A stretch of DNA of 64,000 nt. It comes from Brachionus manjavacas (lineage: Eukaryota > Rotifera > Eurotatoria > Ploima > Brachionidae). The translations under genes and the position numbers were made by a program. The stretch covers positions 124,001 to 188,000 of the forward strand of contig JAHQIY010000005.1 in the NCBI GenBank assembly GCA_019054805.1, given 5' to 3'. The notes below the pieces were generated by a model. That model made no database searches. It was given only the letters and a program-made list of their open reading frames with translations, and was not told the DNA's origin. Of this stretch, positions 8,030 through 17,289 are shown one piece after another (the first letter of the stretch is position 1; each line of letters begins with the position of its first letter).

Positions 8030-11000
8030 TCCTCGGTTGGCTTTAATTTTGGTTCATCGTAGGACTTAGCTTTGTGTGATTGGATGTCAAATATTATTGG
8101 TCTCTGATGTGAGCGTTTAGGATAGCGATTGTTTGGTAGTTCAGTTGATGAGTCATTGACGAGATTATTGTGGTCAAAAGACACCAGAGCGTTCTCAGTT
8201 ATTGCAGCAGGGAGTACAGCTTGGTCATGCTCATCTGAATCAGAACTGGTCTCATATTGTGTGATCTCAGGGTCAAACTGTGTATGATGTTGTTTAGCTA
8301 GAGGGCCTGCTCTATCATTAGGTATATTTGGAGATGCTGGTACTGGAACTTGTGTTAGATTTTCAATGGTTGGAATTTGTATATGAGCCCTATTGAGTGT
8401 CAGAGAATGGTAATAAACCAGATCGTTAAGTTGAACATTATTTGCAGAGTTTGATAGAGGCCTTACAGTTTCAGGGATTCTCTTGAAATGTGAGATATTG
8501 CGAGTGATTTCATGGTTACTTGCATTTCGAGCTGTAATCATCGTGCCGTTTTTTGATATTACCCTATATGGATTCGGATTGAAGATTGAGTCATGTTTTG
8601 TTGCTTGTTTCTGTTTGACCAGTACCAAATTGTCAAACTTTACAGCTTTGTTCGACTGGACATTAGTTCCACTGATCTTTACCATTGTTCTTTTATGGTT
8701 CTCTTCAGCCTTTTCGTTTTTTAACTCACATGTTTTTTGTTTTTGAACGCTTGGTAGACGACTCATGTTTACTTGATACTTGAACATTAATTGGACTGGT
8801 GGGACTTGCGTGGTGCTTTGTGGACAAGCTAGATAATTTCTAAGAAAACTGTTAAGCTCTTGATCCCATGGATTATTTTCTATCTTTGCAGCTCTAACCA
8901 CTTTGTTCACATTCTTCATAAATCTCTCTACACAGCCATTAGCCTGTGGCCAATAAGGTGTGATCTTTTTATGGAAAAATCCAAGATGTTTTGCAAATTC
9001 GCTGAATTTGTGACCATTGAATGGAGGACCATTGTCTGACTGTACTGTGTTTGGTATGCCAAGAATATTAAAGATTTTAGTTAGAATGGGTATTACTATA
9101 TTATACCCTGTCGAACTGGATTTTTCTATGACGACAAATCTCGAATACAAACAAATTATGATTAAAAGGTAGATACCACTGATAGGACCATAAAAATCAA
9201 TTGCGACTGTATGCCATGGTTCCGGTGGGATCTCAGACGGGATCATTTCCGAGTTTTTTCTTTCTGGCTCGATCGCTAAACACGAAATGCAGTTTTTAAT
9301 GTAAATTTCTACTTTTTGACCAAGGTTAGGAAACCAAACTGTTTCCCGTAGAAGTGCTTTGGTTTTGGCCATTCCAATGTGACCTTCGTGTGCCATGGAT
9401 ATTGCTTGGTTTTGTAAACTATCTGGTATGGCTATTTGAAAACCTTTAAGGACTAACCCATTTGTGGAAATACTAAGCTGGTCTTTAACATTCTGGTAAG
9501 CTTTCACATTATGATCGATCAAATATTGTTGGTTATTAACCATTTTGATTACATTTTGCAAGCTTTGATCAGATTTAGTGTGTTGAGCGATCTGCTGAGT
9601 AGTAATGGCACCTAATTTCAGACTTGACTCAACAAAGTAGATAAATTCATCAGCTGGATTATACTTTGGCGGAGCGTCGATTGGGTTACGCGAAATATAG
9701 TCAGCAATGTTATATTTACCTGGTTTATGTTCAATTTTGAAATTATACTGGCTTATGCGTAGATTCCATCGTTGGATTCTTGCTGGCGGATTTGACTTTG
9801 GGTTTCGGAATATAAGTTCAACAGCTCTATTATCCGTAACCATTTTGAACGGTCGGCCAAATATATATAAGTGAAGTTTTTCGCACGACCATACCAAACT
9901 AAGAGCTTCTTTTTCTATATGTGCATAACGCCTTTCAGAGTCGCTGAGAAGACGACTTCCAAAAAGAATAATGCGAATTTCTTTAGGTTGTTTTGGATTT
10001 GATTGTGAGAGGACAACACCAAGACCTATCGGGCTTGCATCAGCAGTAACAATCGTGTCCCAAGTCTTGTCAAAATAAGCCATTGCTGTGGTGGTTAAGG
10101 CTTCTTTGAGATGTTTTAGCGACTTGTCATGTGTTTCATTCCAGTGCCATCTAGTGGAAGATTTGGTTAAATTCCATAATGGCTCAGAAATGGTTGCGTA
10201 TTCAGGAATGAAACGCGAAACGTAAGTTGTAAGTCCAAGAAAGCTTCTTACCTCACTGGCGTTTTTTGGAGGGTGAGCCTCACGTATAGCTTTAACCTTT
10301 GAGTAATCTGGTTTAACTCCATTACCAGAGAAAACCATTCCGAAAAATTTTATTTCAGGTACATCTATAACAACCTTGCTCATGTTTGCAGTTGCGCCTA
10401 AATCGTTGAGTCTTTTGAACACCTTGTTTTTAGCCAAATCGTGGTCAACTTTGTTTTTTCCATAGATCAAGATGTCATCACTGACGTTTTTAGTGCCTCT
10501 AATGTCAGCTAATATTTGTTGGATAGTATTTTGGAAAATTTCTGCTGCGCAGTTTATTCCAAAATTAAGTCTCTTGTATTGAAATAAGCCAACATGGGTG
10601 CTGAAAGTTGTAATGAATCTTGATTCCGGATGCAGCTCTAGTTGGTGATAGGCTGCGTTGAGGTCTATCTTGGACAAATGTTTTGCACCATTCAAGTCAA
10701 TTAGCATTTCATCCAGGGTTGGGGTAACATGACGCTCACGCTGAATAGCTTGATTTGGTAGCCTTGCATCGGTGCATATTCTGATCTTATCAGGTTGATT
10801 TGGCTTTGGGACAATAACAATTGGTGACACCCATGGAGTCGGACCTTTGATTGGTTCAATTATGTCAGTATCAAGCATGTTCTGGATTTCCTTTTCAACG
10901 GCATCTCTTAAATGGAATGGTACTCGACGATGTGGTTGTTGCACTGGTTTTACACTGTGATCAATGTGTAACTTAATTTGGATGCCATTAATTTTTCCAA

Positions 11001-12270
11001 CTTTATTTGAAAAGAGGTTTGGATACAACCTAAATTCTTCACTTACGCTACATGTAATTGAAACTATTTTCAGTGCTTCTAGTGTCTCTAATCCAAGAAT
11101 ACAACCTGAGTTTCCAAGACTGATAGCAAACTGAGTTTCTACTGAGTTGTTTTTGTGTTTAACATGAGTACTGAATGTGCCTAGCATTTGTAATGCTTGT
11201 GTTGAGCCATATGCATATACTCTTTTTGTGCTTGGTGCGATATTCACAAGCTTAAAATCAAGACTCTCAAATGTACTTTGGTCGATCACATTGATTGTGG
11301 TACCAGTGTCAATGAGAAATCTTGCATTTCCATTCAGCATTTGAATATCAACATATTTACGTCTTGATGATTGATGGTCGATTGAGAAAACATTTTCAAT
11401 GTCATCCTCAGTCGTTTCATTTAACTGGTTTATTTGATTTGGATATTGTGGTCTTGAGGTGTCATTGTTGCTTTGGCTTGATAACTGTTTGGTTTTTGCG
11501 CGACAAACTGTGGCAAAGTGGTTTCTTTTTCCACAGCTATTGCATGTCTTGTCTTTTGCAGGACATTGGCGATTCTTGTGGGGATACTCATAGCCGCATA
11601 GACCACATTTTTGTTCTTGCATACGATCGTTTTGGTGAGGTTTTGAGTTGTTAAACCTCTTCGTTGGTCTATTAGATCTTGAATCAACTTTGTTTATTTG
11701 GTCTGATGGTTCAGCAAGAGGTTTTATTGATTCCAATGCTCTCCCAAAACGTAGTGCGTCTTTGAGGGTGAGATTTTCTGCAAGAATAAGCTGTGTCTTG
11801 AGACTATTTGAGCTAGTATTTTCCATTATTTGAGACAGTATTTCTTCATCATGGTTTTGGAAATCACAGCCAGATGCAGATTCTCGTAAACGACTCACAA
11901 ATTTGTCGATTGACTCATCGTGATACTGTTTTATCTGTCTAAACTGAGAGATTCTTAGTCGTTTATTTCCAGTTGGTTGGAAGTATGTGCTAAGTTTGTC
12001 GATAATCTGTTGAAAAGTGTCAGTGTCTGATTTTAAATTGGCATAAACATCATATGTTCTTGGTCCAATGCAATTGAGTAGCCTAGCTTTTATTTGACGC
12101 AATCTTTTTATGTATTCAGGCGCTGCTAATTCATTTGCATTAATTGCCGGTAATGGCTCAAGATCAAGTGTGACCAAAAGGTTGTTAAAACGATCGACCC
12201 AGTTCTTCCATCTAAAACTAACGTTAGGGGTGTGCAGATCAGCATCAAATGTGTTTATCGTTTCATTCAT
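8017..12270 (-). CDS. Gag-Pol polyprotein of Ty3/Gypsy retrotransposon, copy 1
   Basis: A single fused 1417-aa ORF. Gag spans about 1-215, followed by two CCHC knuckles (C222-C225-H231-C236 and C243-C246-H251-C256). The aspartic protease has DTG at 321-323. In the reverse transcriptase (about 440-660), D536 lies in SKIDLNAAYHQ and the YxDD box reads VSDD (596-599). RNase H has D744, E788 and D813. The integrase has an HHCC finger (H961, H964, C994, C997) and a DD35E core at D1025, D1079 and E1115. No chromodomain or envelope gene is seen. The order PR-RT-RH-IN makes it Ty3/Gypsy; the SDD variant occurs in some animal lineages (possibly Mag-like, unverified). The last residues V-M-S and the stop lie inside the 3' LTR. 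All catalytic residues are present, so it looks competent. Confidence 0.95.
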   Translation of the reverse strand: MNETINTFDADLHTPNVSFRWKNWVDRFNNLLVTLDLEPLPAINANELAAPEYIKRLRQIKARLLNCIGPRTYDVYANLKSDTDTFQQIIDKLSTYFQPTGNKRLRISQFRQIKQYHDESIDKFVSRLRESASGCDFQNHDEEILSQIMENTSSNSLKTQLILAENLTLKDALRFGRALESIKPLAEPSDQINKVDSRSNRPTKRFNNSKPHQNDRMQEQKCGLCGYEYPHKNRQCPAKDKTCNSCGKRNHFATVCRAKTKQLSSQSNNDTSRPQYPNQINQLNETTEDDIENVFSIDHQSSRRKYVDIQMLNGNARFLIDTGTTINVIDQSTFESLDFKLVNIAPSTKRVYAYGSTQALQMLGTFSTHVKHKNNSVETQFAISLGNSGCILGLETLEALKIVSITCSVSEEFRLYPNLFSNKVGKINGIQIKLHIDHSVKPVQQPHRRVPFHLRDAVEKEIQNMLDTDIIEPIKGPTPWVSPIVIVPKPNQPDKIRICTDARLPNQAIQRERHVTPTLDEMLIDLNGAKHLSKIDLNAAYHQLELHPESRFITTFSTHVGLFQYKRLNFGINCAAEIFQNTIQQILADIRGTKNVSDDILIYGKNKVDHDLAKNKVFKRLNDLGATANMSKVVIDVPEIKFFGMVFSGNGVKPDYSKVKAIREAHPPKNASEVRSFLGLTTYVSRFIPEYATISEPLWNLTKSSTRWHWNETHDKSLKHLKEALTTTAMAYFDKTWDTIVTADASPIGLGVVLSQSNPKQPKEIRIILFGSRLLSDSERRYAHIEKEALSLVWSCEKLHLYIFGRPFKMVTDNRAVELIFRNPKSNPPARIQRWNLRISQYNFKIEHKPGKYNIADYISRNPIDAPPKYNPADEFIYFVESSLKLGAITTQQIAQHTKSDQSLQNVIKMVNNQQYLIDHNVKAYQNVKDQLSISTNGLVLKGFQIAIPDSLQNQAISMAHEGHIGMAKTKALLRETVWFPNLGQKVEIYIKNCISCLAIEPERKNSEMIPSEIPPEPWHTVAIDFYGPISGIYLLIIICLYSRFVVIEKSSSTGYNIVIPILTKIFNILGIPNTVQSDNGPPFNGHKFSEFAKHLGFFHKKITPYWPQANGCVERFMKNVNKVVRAAKIENNPWDQELNSFLRNYLACPQSTTQVPPVQLMFKYQVNMSRLPSVQKQKTCELKNEKAEENHKRTMVKISGTNVQSNKAVKFDNLVLVKQKQATKHDSIFNPNPYRVISKNGTMITARNASNHEITRNISHFKRIPETVRPLSNSANNVQLNDLVYYHSLTLNRAHIQIPTIENLTQVPVPASPNIPNDRAGPLAKQHHTQFDPEITQYETSSDSDEHDQAVLPAAITENALVSFDHNNLVNDSSTELPNNRYPKRSHQRPIIFDIQSHKAKSYDEPKLKPTEDVMS

Positions 12271-12376
12271 CTTGGCTTAAATTATGATTGGTTTGGTAAA
12301 TGGTAAAATGAATCGATTATGATTCGGTGTGACACTGATTAAATCGGATTAAATTGGATTAGGTTTTATTCGTTTT

Positions 12377-12388
12377 TCCTCGTCGCCA
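12377..12388 (-). other. Primer-binding site, tRNA-Ser(GCU) type
   Basis: In element orientation, 2 nt after the 5' LTR, the sequence is TGGCGACGAGGA. It is complementary to the 3' end TCCTCGTCG-CCA that I recall for animal tRNA-Ser(GCU). The match covers 12 nt and then breaks. Equivalent sites lie at 17007-17018, 21637-21648, 26266-26277, 30896-30907, 35526-35537 and 40156-40167. This site primes minus-strand cDNA synthesis. Confidence 0.7.
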
Positions 12389-12390
12389 GA

Positions 12391-12659
12391 TGTTGTATTT
12401 GGTTAGTGGCTTAGGGTTTAAGCTAAGATTATCCAATATTAAAATAAGAGCGTGGTTGACTATATGTTAAAAAAAATATAAAAAGTGCTTTATTCCAGAG
12501 TTGACACACTCAAATTTATATATAAAAGAAATTGTACATATGTAAAAAAACATTGAATAATATTGATAAGAAGTGTAAGATTAGTCACATGATTAAATAA
12601 TTGAACACATAATATAAAAATACTTAGATTAAGACATAGATTAAGATTAAGACATCACA
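12391..12659 (-). repeat. LTR2, shared between copies 1 and 2, 269 bp
   Basis: It serves both as the 5' LTR of copy 1 and the 3' LTR of copy 2. By eye it is the same sequence as LTR1. No host sequence or target duplication separates it from either internal region. Confidence 0.95.
12489..12527 (-). promoter_or_regulatory. LTR core promoter and poly(A) signal
   Basis: In element orientation, TATATATAAA (12515-12527) is followed by AATAAA (12489-12494). This is the U3-TATA then R-region poly(A) layout of LTR retrotransposons. The same pair recurs at the same offset in all eight LTRs, for example 7885-7897 and 7859-7864 in LTR1. Transcription start is inferred to lie between them or slightly downstream. 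Confidence 0.55.
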
Positions 12660-15600
12660 TCCTCGGTTGGCTTTAATTTTGGTTCATCGTAGGACTTAGC
12701 TTTGTGTGATTGGATGTCAAATATTATTGGTCTCTGATGTGAGCGTTTAGGATAGCGATTGTTTGGTAGTTCAGTTGATGAGTCATTGACGAGATTATTG
12801 TGGTCAAAAGACACCAGAGCGTTCTCAGTTATTGCAGCAGGGAGTACAGCTTGGTCATGCTCATCTGAATCAGAACTGGTCTCATATTGTGTGATCTCAG
12901 GGTCAAACTGTGTATGATGTTGTTTAGCTAGAGGGCCTGCTCTATCATTAGGTATATTTGGAGATGCTGGTACTGGAACTTGTGTTAGATTTTCAATGGT
13001 TGGAATTTGTATATGAGCCCTATTGAGTGTCAGAGAATGGTAATAAACCAGATCGTTAAGTTGAACATTATTTGCAGAGTTTGATAGAGGCCTTACAGTT
13101 TCAGGGATTCTCTTGAAATGTGAGATATTGCGAGTGATTTCATGGTTACTTGCATTTCGAGCTGTAATCATCGTGCCGTTTTTTGATATTACCCTATATG
13201 GATTCGGATTGAAGATTGAGTCATGTTTTGTTGCTTGTTTCTGTTTGACCAGTACCAAATTGTCAAACTTTACAGCTTTGTTCGACTGGACATTAGTTCC
13301 ACTGATCTTTACCATTGTTCTTTTATGGTTCTCTTCAGCCTTTTCGTTTTTTAACTCACATGTTTTTTGTTTTTGAACGCTTGGTAGACGACTCATGTTT
13401 ACTTGATACTTGAACATTAATTGGACTGGTGGGACTTGCGTGGTGCTTTGTGGACAAGCTAGATAATTTCTAAGAAAACTGTTAAGCTCTTGATCCCATG
13501 GATTATTTTCTATCTTTGCAGCTCTAACCACTTTGTTCACATTCTTCATAAATCTCTCTACACAGCCATTAGCCTGTGGCCAATAAGGTGTGATCTTTTT
13601 ATGGAAAAATCCAAGATGTTTTGCAAATTCGCTGAATTTGTGACCATTGAATGGAGGACCATTGTCTGACTGTACTGTGTTTGGTATGCCAAGAATATTA
13701 AAGATTTTAGTTAGAATGGGTATTACTATATTATACCCTGTCGAACTGGATTTTTCTATGACGACAAATCTCGAATACAAACAAATTATGATTAAAAGGT
13801 AGATACCACTGATAGGACCATAAAAATCAATTGCGACTGTATGCCATGGTTCCGGTGGGATCTCAGACGGGATCATTTCCGAGTTTTTTCTTTCTGGCTC
13901 GATCGCTAAACACGAAATGCAGTTTTTAATGTAAATTTCTACTTTTTGACCAAGGTTAGGAAACCAAACTGTTTCCCGTAGAAGTGCTTTGGTTTTGGCC
14001 ATTCCAATGTGACCTTCGTGTGCCATGGATATTGCTTGGTTTTGTAAACTATCTGGTATGGCTATTTGAAAACCTTTAAGGACTAACCCATTTGTGGAAA
14101 TACTAAGCTGGTCTTTAACATTCTGGTAAGCTTTCACATTATGATCGATCAAATATTGTTGGTTATTAACCATTTTGATTACATTTTGCAAGCTTTGATC
14201 AGATTTAGTGTGTTGAGCGATCTGCTGAGTAGTAATGGCACCTAATTTCAGACTTGACTCAACAAAGTAGATAAATTCATCAGCTGGATTATACTTTGGC
14301 GGAGCGTCGATTGGGTTACGCGAAATATAGTCAGCAATGTTATATTTACCTGGTTTATGTTCAATTTTGAAATTATACTGGCTTATGCGTAGATTCCATC
14401 GTTGGATTCTTGCTGGCGGATTTGACTTTGGGTTTCGGAATATAAGTTCAACAGCTCTATTATCCGTAACCATTTTGAACGGTCGGCCAAATATATATAA
14501 GTGAAGTTTTTCGCACGACCATACCAAACTAAGAGCTTCTTTTTCTATATGTGCATAACGCCTTTCAGAGTCGCTGAGAAGACGACTTCCAAAAAGAATA
14601 ATGCGAATTTCTTTAGGTTGTTTTGGATTTGATTGTGAGAGGACAACACCAAGACCTATCGGGCTTGCATCAGCAGTAACAATCGTGTCCCAAGTCTTGT
14701 CAAAATAAGCCATTGCTGTGGTGGTTAAGGCTTCTTTGAGATGTTTTAGCGACTTGTCATGTGTTTCATTCCAGTGCCATCTAGTGGAAGATTTGGTTAA
14801 ATTCCATAATGGCTCAGAAATGGTTGCGTATTCAGGAATGAAACGCGAAACGTAAGTTGTAAGTCCAAGAAAGCTTCTTACCTCACTGGCGTTTTTTGGA
14901 GGGTGAGCCTCACGTATAGCTTTAACCTTTGAGTAATCTGGTTTAACTCCATTACCAGAGAAAACCATTCCGAAAAATTTTATTTCAGGTACATCTATAA
15001 CAACCTTGCTCATGTTTGCAGTTGCGCCTAAATCGTTGAGTCTTTTGAACACCTTGTTTTTAGCCAAATCGTGGTCAACTTTGTTTTTTCCATAGATCAA
15101 GATGTCATCACTGACGTTTTTAGTGCCTCTAATGTCAGCTAATATTTGTTGGATAGTATTTTGGAAAATTTCTGCTGCGCAGTTTATTCCAAAATTAAGT
15201 CTCTTGTATTGAAATAAGCCAACATGGGTGCTGAAAGTTGTAATGAATCTTGATTCCGGATGCAGCTCTAGTTGGTGATAGGCTGCGTTGAGGTCTATCT
15301 TGGACAAATGTTTTGCACCATTCAAGTCAATTAGCATTTCATCCAGGGTTGGGGTAACATGACGCTCACGCTGAATAGCTTGATTTGGTAGCCTTGCATC
15401 GGTGCATATTCTGATCTTATCAGGTTGATTTGGCTTTGGGACAATAACAATTGGTGACACCCATGGAGTCGGACCTTTGATTGGTTCAATTATGTCAGTA
15501 TCAAGCATGTTCTGGATTTCCTTTTCAACGGCATCTCTTAAATGGAATGGTACTCGACGATGTGGTTGTTGCACTGGTTTTACACTGTGATCAATGTGTA

Positions 15601-16900
15601 ACTTAATTTGGATGCCATTAATTTTTCCAACTTTATTTGAAAAGAGGTTTGGATACAACCTAAATTCTTCACTTACGCTACATGTAATTGAAACTATTTT
15701 CAGTGCTTCTAGTGTCTCTAATCCAAGAATACAACCTGAGTTTCCAAGACTGATAGCAAACTGAGTTTCTACTGAGTTGTTTTTGTGTTTAACATGAGTA
15801 CTGAATGTGCCTAGCATTTGTAATGCTTGTGTTGAGCCATATGCATATACTCTTTTTGTGCTTGGTGCGATATTCACAAGCTTAAAATCAAGACTCTCAA
15901 ATGTACTTTGGTCGATCACATTGATTGTGGTACCAGTGTCAATGAGAAATCTTGCATTTCCATTCAGCATTTGAATATCAACATATTTACGTCTTGATGA
16001 TTGATGGTCGATTGAGAAAACATTTTCAATGTCATCCTCAGTCGTTTCATTTAACTGGTTTATTTGATTTGGATATTGTGGTCTTGAGGTGTCATTGTTG
16101 CTTTGGCTTGATAACTGTTTGGTTTTTGCGCGACAAACTGTGGCAAAGTGGTTTCTTTTTCCACAGCTATTGCATGTCTTGTCTTTTGCAGGACATTGGC
16201 GATTCTTGTGGGGATACTCATAGCCGCATAGACCACATTTTTGTTCTTGCATACGATCGTTTTGGTGAGGTTTTGAGTTGTTAAACCTCTTCGTTGGTCT
16301 ATTAGATCTTGAATCAACTTTGTTTATTTGGTCTGATGGTTCAGCAAGAGGTTTTATTGATTCCAATGCTCTCCCAAAACGTAGTGCGTCTTTGAGGGTG
16401 AGATTTTCTGCAAGAATAAGCTGTGTCTTGAGACTATTTGAGCTAGTATTTTCCATTATTTGAGACAGTATTTCTTCATCATGGTTTTGGAAATCACAGC
16501 CAGATGCAGATTCTCGTAAACGACTCACAAATTTGTCGATTGACTCATCGTGATACTGTTTTATCTGTCTAAACTGAGAGATTCTTAGTCGTTTATTTCC
16601 AGTTGGTTGGAAGTATGTGCTAAGTTTGTCGATAATCTGTTGAAAAGTGTCAGTGTCTGATTTTAAATTGGCATAAACATCATATGTTCTTGGTCCAATG
16701 CAATTGAGTAGCCTAGCTTTTATTTGACGCAATCTTTTTATGTATTCAGGCGCTGCTAATTCATTTGCATTAATTGCCGGTAATGGCTCAAGATCAAGTG
16801 TGACCAAAAGGTTGTTAAAACGATCGACCCAGTTCTTCCATCTAAAACTAACGTTAGGGGTGTGCAGATCAGCATCAAATGTGTTTATCGTTTCATTCAT
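12647..16900 (-). CDS. Gag-Pol polyprotein, copy 2
   Basis: Same 1417 residues as copy 1, with no difference in the translation. Its 5' LTR is LTR3 and its 3' LTR is LTR2. The 120-nt leader between LTR and ATG is also the same. The start MNETINTF is the first ATG after the LTR. Confidence 0.95.
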   Translation of the reverse strand: MNETINTFDADLHTPNVSFRWKNWVDRFNNLLVTLDLEPLPAINANELAAPEYIKRLRQIKARLLNCIGPRTYDVYANLKSDTDTFQQIIDKLSTYFQPTGNKRLRISQFRQIKQYHDESIDKFVSRLRESASGCDFQNHDEEILSQIMENTSSNSLKTQLILAENLTLKDALRFGRALESIKPLAEPSDQINKVDSRSNRPTKRFNNSKPHQNDRMQEQKCGLCGYEYPHKNRQCPAKDKTCNSCGKRNHFATVCRAKTKQLSSQSNNDTSRPQYPNQINQLNETTEDDIENVFSIDHQSSRRKYVDIQMLNGNARFLIDTGTTINVIDQSTFESLDFKLVNIAPSTKRVYAYGSTQALQMLGTFSTHVKHKNNSVETQFAISLGNSGCILGLETLEALKIVSITCSVSEEFRLYPNLFSNKVGKINGIQIKLHIDHSVKPVQQPHRRVPFHLRDAVEKEIQNMLDTDIIEPIKGPTPWVSPIVIVPKPNQPDKIRICTDARLPNQAIQRERHVTPTLDEMLIDLNGAKHLSKIDLNAAYHQLELHPESRFITTFSTHVGLFQYKRLNFGINCAAEIFQNTIQQILADIRGTKNVSDDILIYGKNKVDHDLAKNKVFKRLNDLGATANMSKVVIDVPEIKFFGMVFSGNGVKPDYSKVKAIREAHPPKNASEVRSFLGLTTYVSRFIPEYATISEPLWNLTKSSTRWHWNETHDKSLKHLKEALTTTAMAYFDKTWDTIVTADASPIGLGVVLSQSNPKQPKEIRIILFGSRLLSDSERRYAHIEKEALSLVWSCEKLHLYIFGRPFKMVTDNRAVELIFRNPKSNPPARIQRWNLRISQYNFKIEHKPGKYNIADYISRNPIDAPPKYNPADEFIYFVESSLKLGAITTQQIAQHTKSDQSLQNVIKMVNNQQYLIDHNVKAYQNVKDQLSISTNGLVLKGFQIAIPDSLQNQAISMAHEGHIGMAKTKALLRETVWFPNLGQKVEIYIKNCISCLAIEPERKNSEMIPSEIPPEPWHTVAIDFYGPISGIYLLIIICLYSRFVVIEKSSSTGYNIVIPILTKIFNILGIPNTVQSDNGPPFNGHKFSEFAKHLGFFHKKITPYWPQANGCVERFMKNVNKVVRAAKIENNPWDQELNSFLRNYLACPQSTTQVPPVQLMFKYQVNMSRLPSVQKQKTCELKNEKAEENHKRTMVKISGTNVQSNKAVKFDNLVLVKQKQATKHDSIFNPNPYRVISKNGTMITARNASNHEITRNISHFKRIPETVRPLSNSANNVQLNDLVYYHSLTLNRAHIQIPTIENLTQVPVPASPNIPNDRAGPLAKQHHTQFDPEITQYETSSDSDEHDQAVLPAAITENALVSFDHNNLVNDSSTELPNNRYPKRSHQRPIIFDIQSHKAKSYDEPKLKPTEDVMS

Positions 16901-17020
16901 CTTGGCTTAAATTATGATTGGTTTGGTAAATGGTAAAATGAATCGATTATGATTCGGTGTGACACTGATTAAATCGGATTAAATTGGATTAGGTTTTATT
17001 CGTTTTTCCTCGTCGCCAGA

Positions 17021-17289
17021 TGTTGTATTTGGTTAGTGGCTTAGGGTTTAAGCTAAGATTATCCAATATTAAAATAAGAGCGTGGTTGACTATATGTTAA
17101 AAAAAATATAAAAAGTGCTTTATTCCAGAGTTGACACACTCAAATTTATATATAAAAGAAATTGTACATATGTAAAAAAACATTGAATAATATTGATAAG
17201 AAGTGTAAGATTAGTCACATGATTAAATAATTGAACACATAATATAAAAATACTTAGATTAAGACATAGATTAAGATTAAGACATCACA
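17021..17289 (-). repeat. LTR3, shared between copies 2 and 3, 269 bp
   Basis: It has the 8-A form of the homopolymer (GTT followed by eight A). It abuts the two internal regions directly. Confidence 0.95.

Noticed and set aside
8483..8746. Plus-strand open frames of 61-110 codons (and an 85-codon minus frame) recurring in every Gypsy unit
   Set aside because: They lie wholly within the Gag-Pol coding region in other frames, have no family features, and repeat only because the unit repeats.
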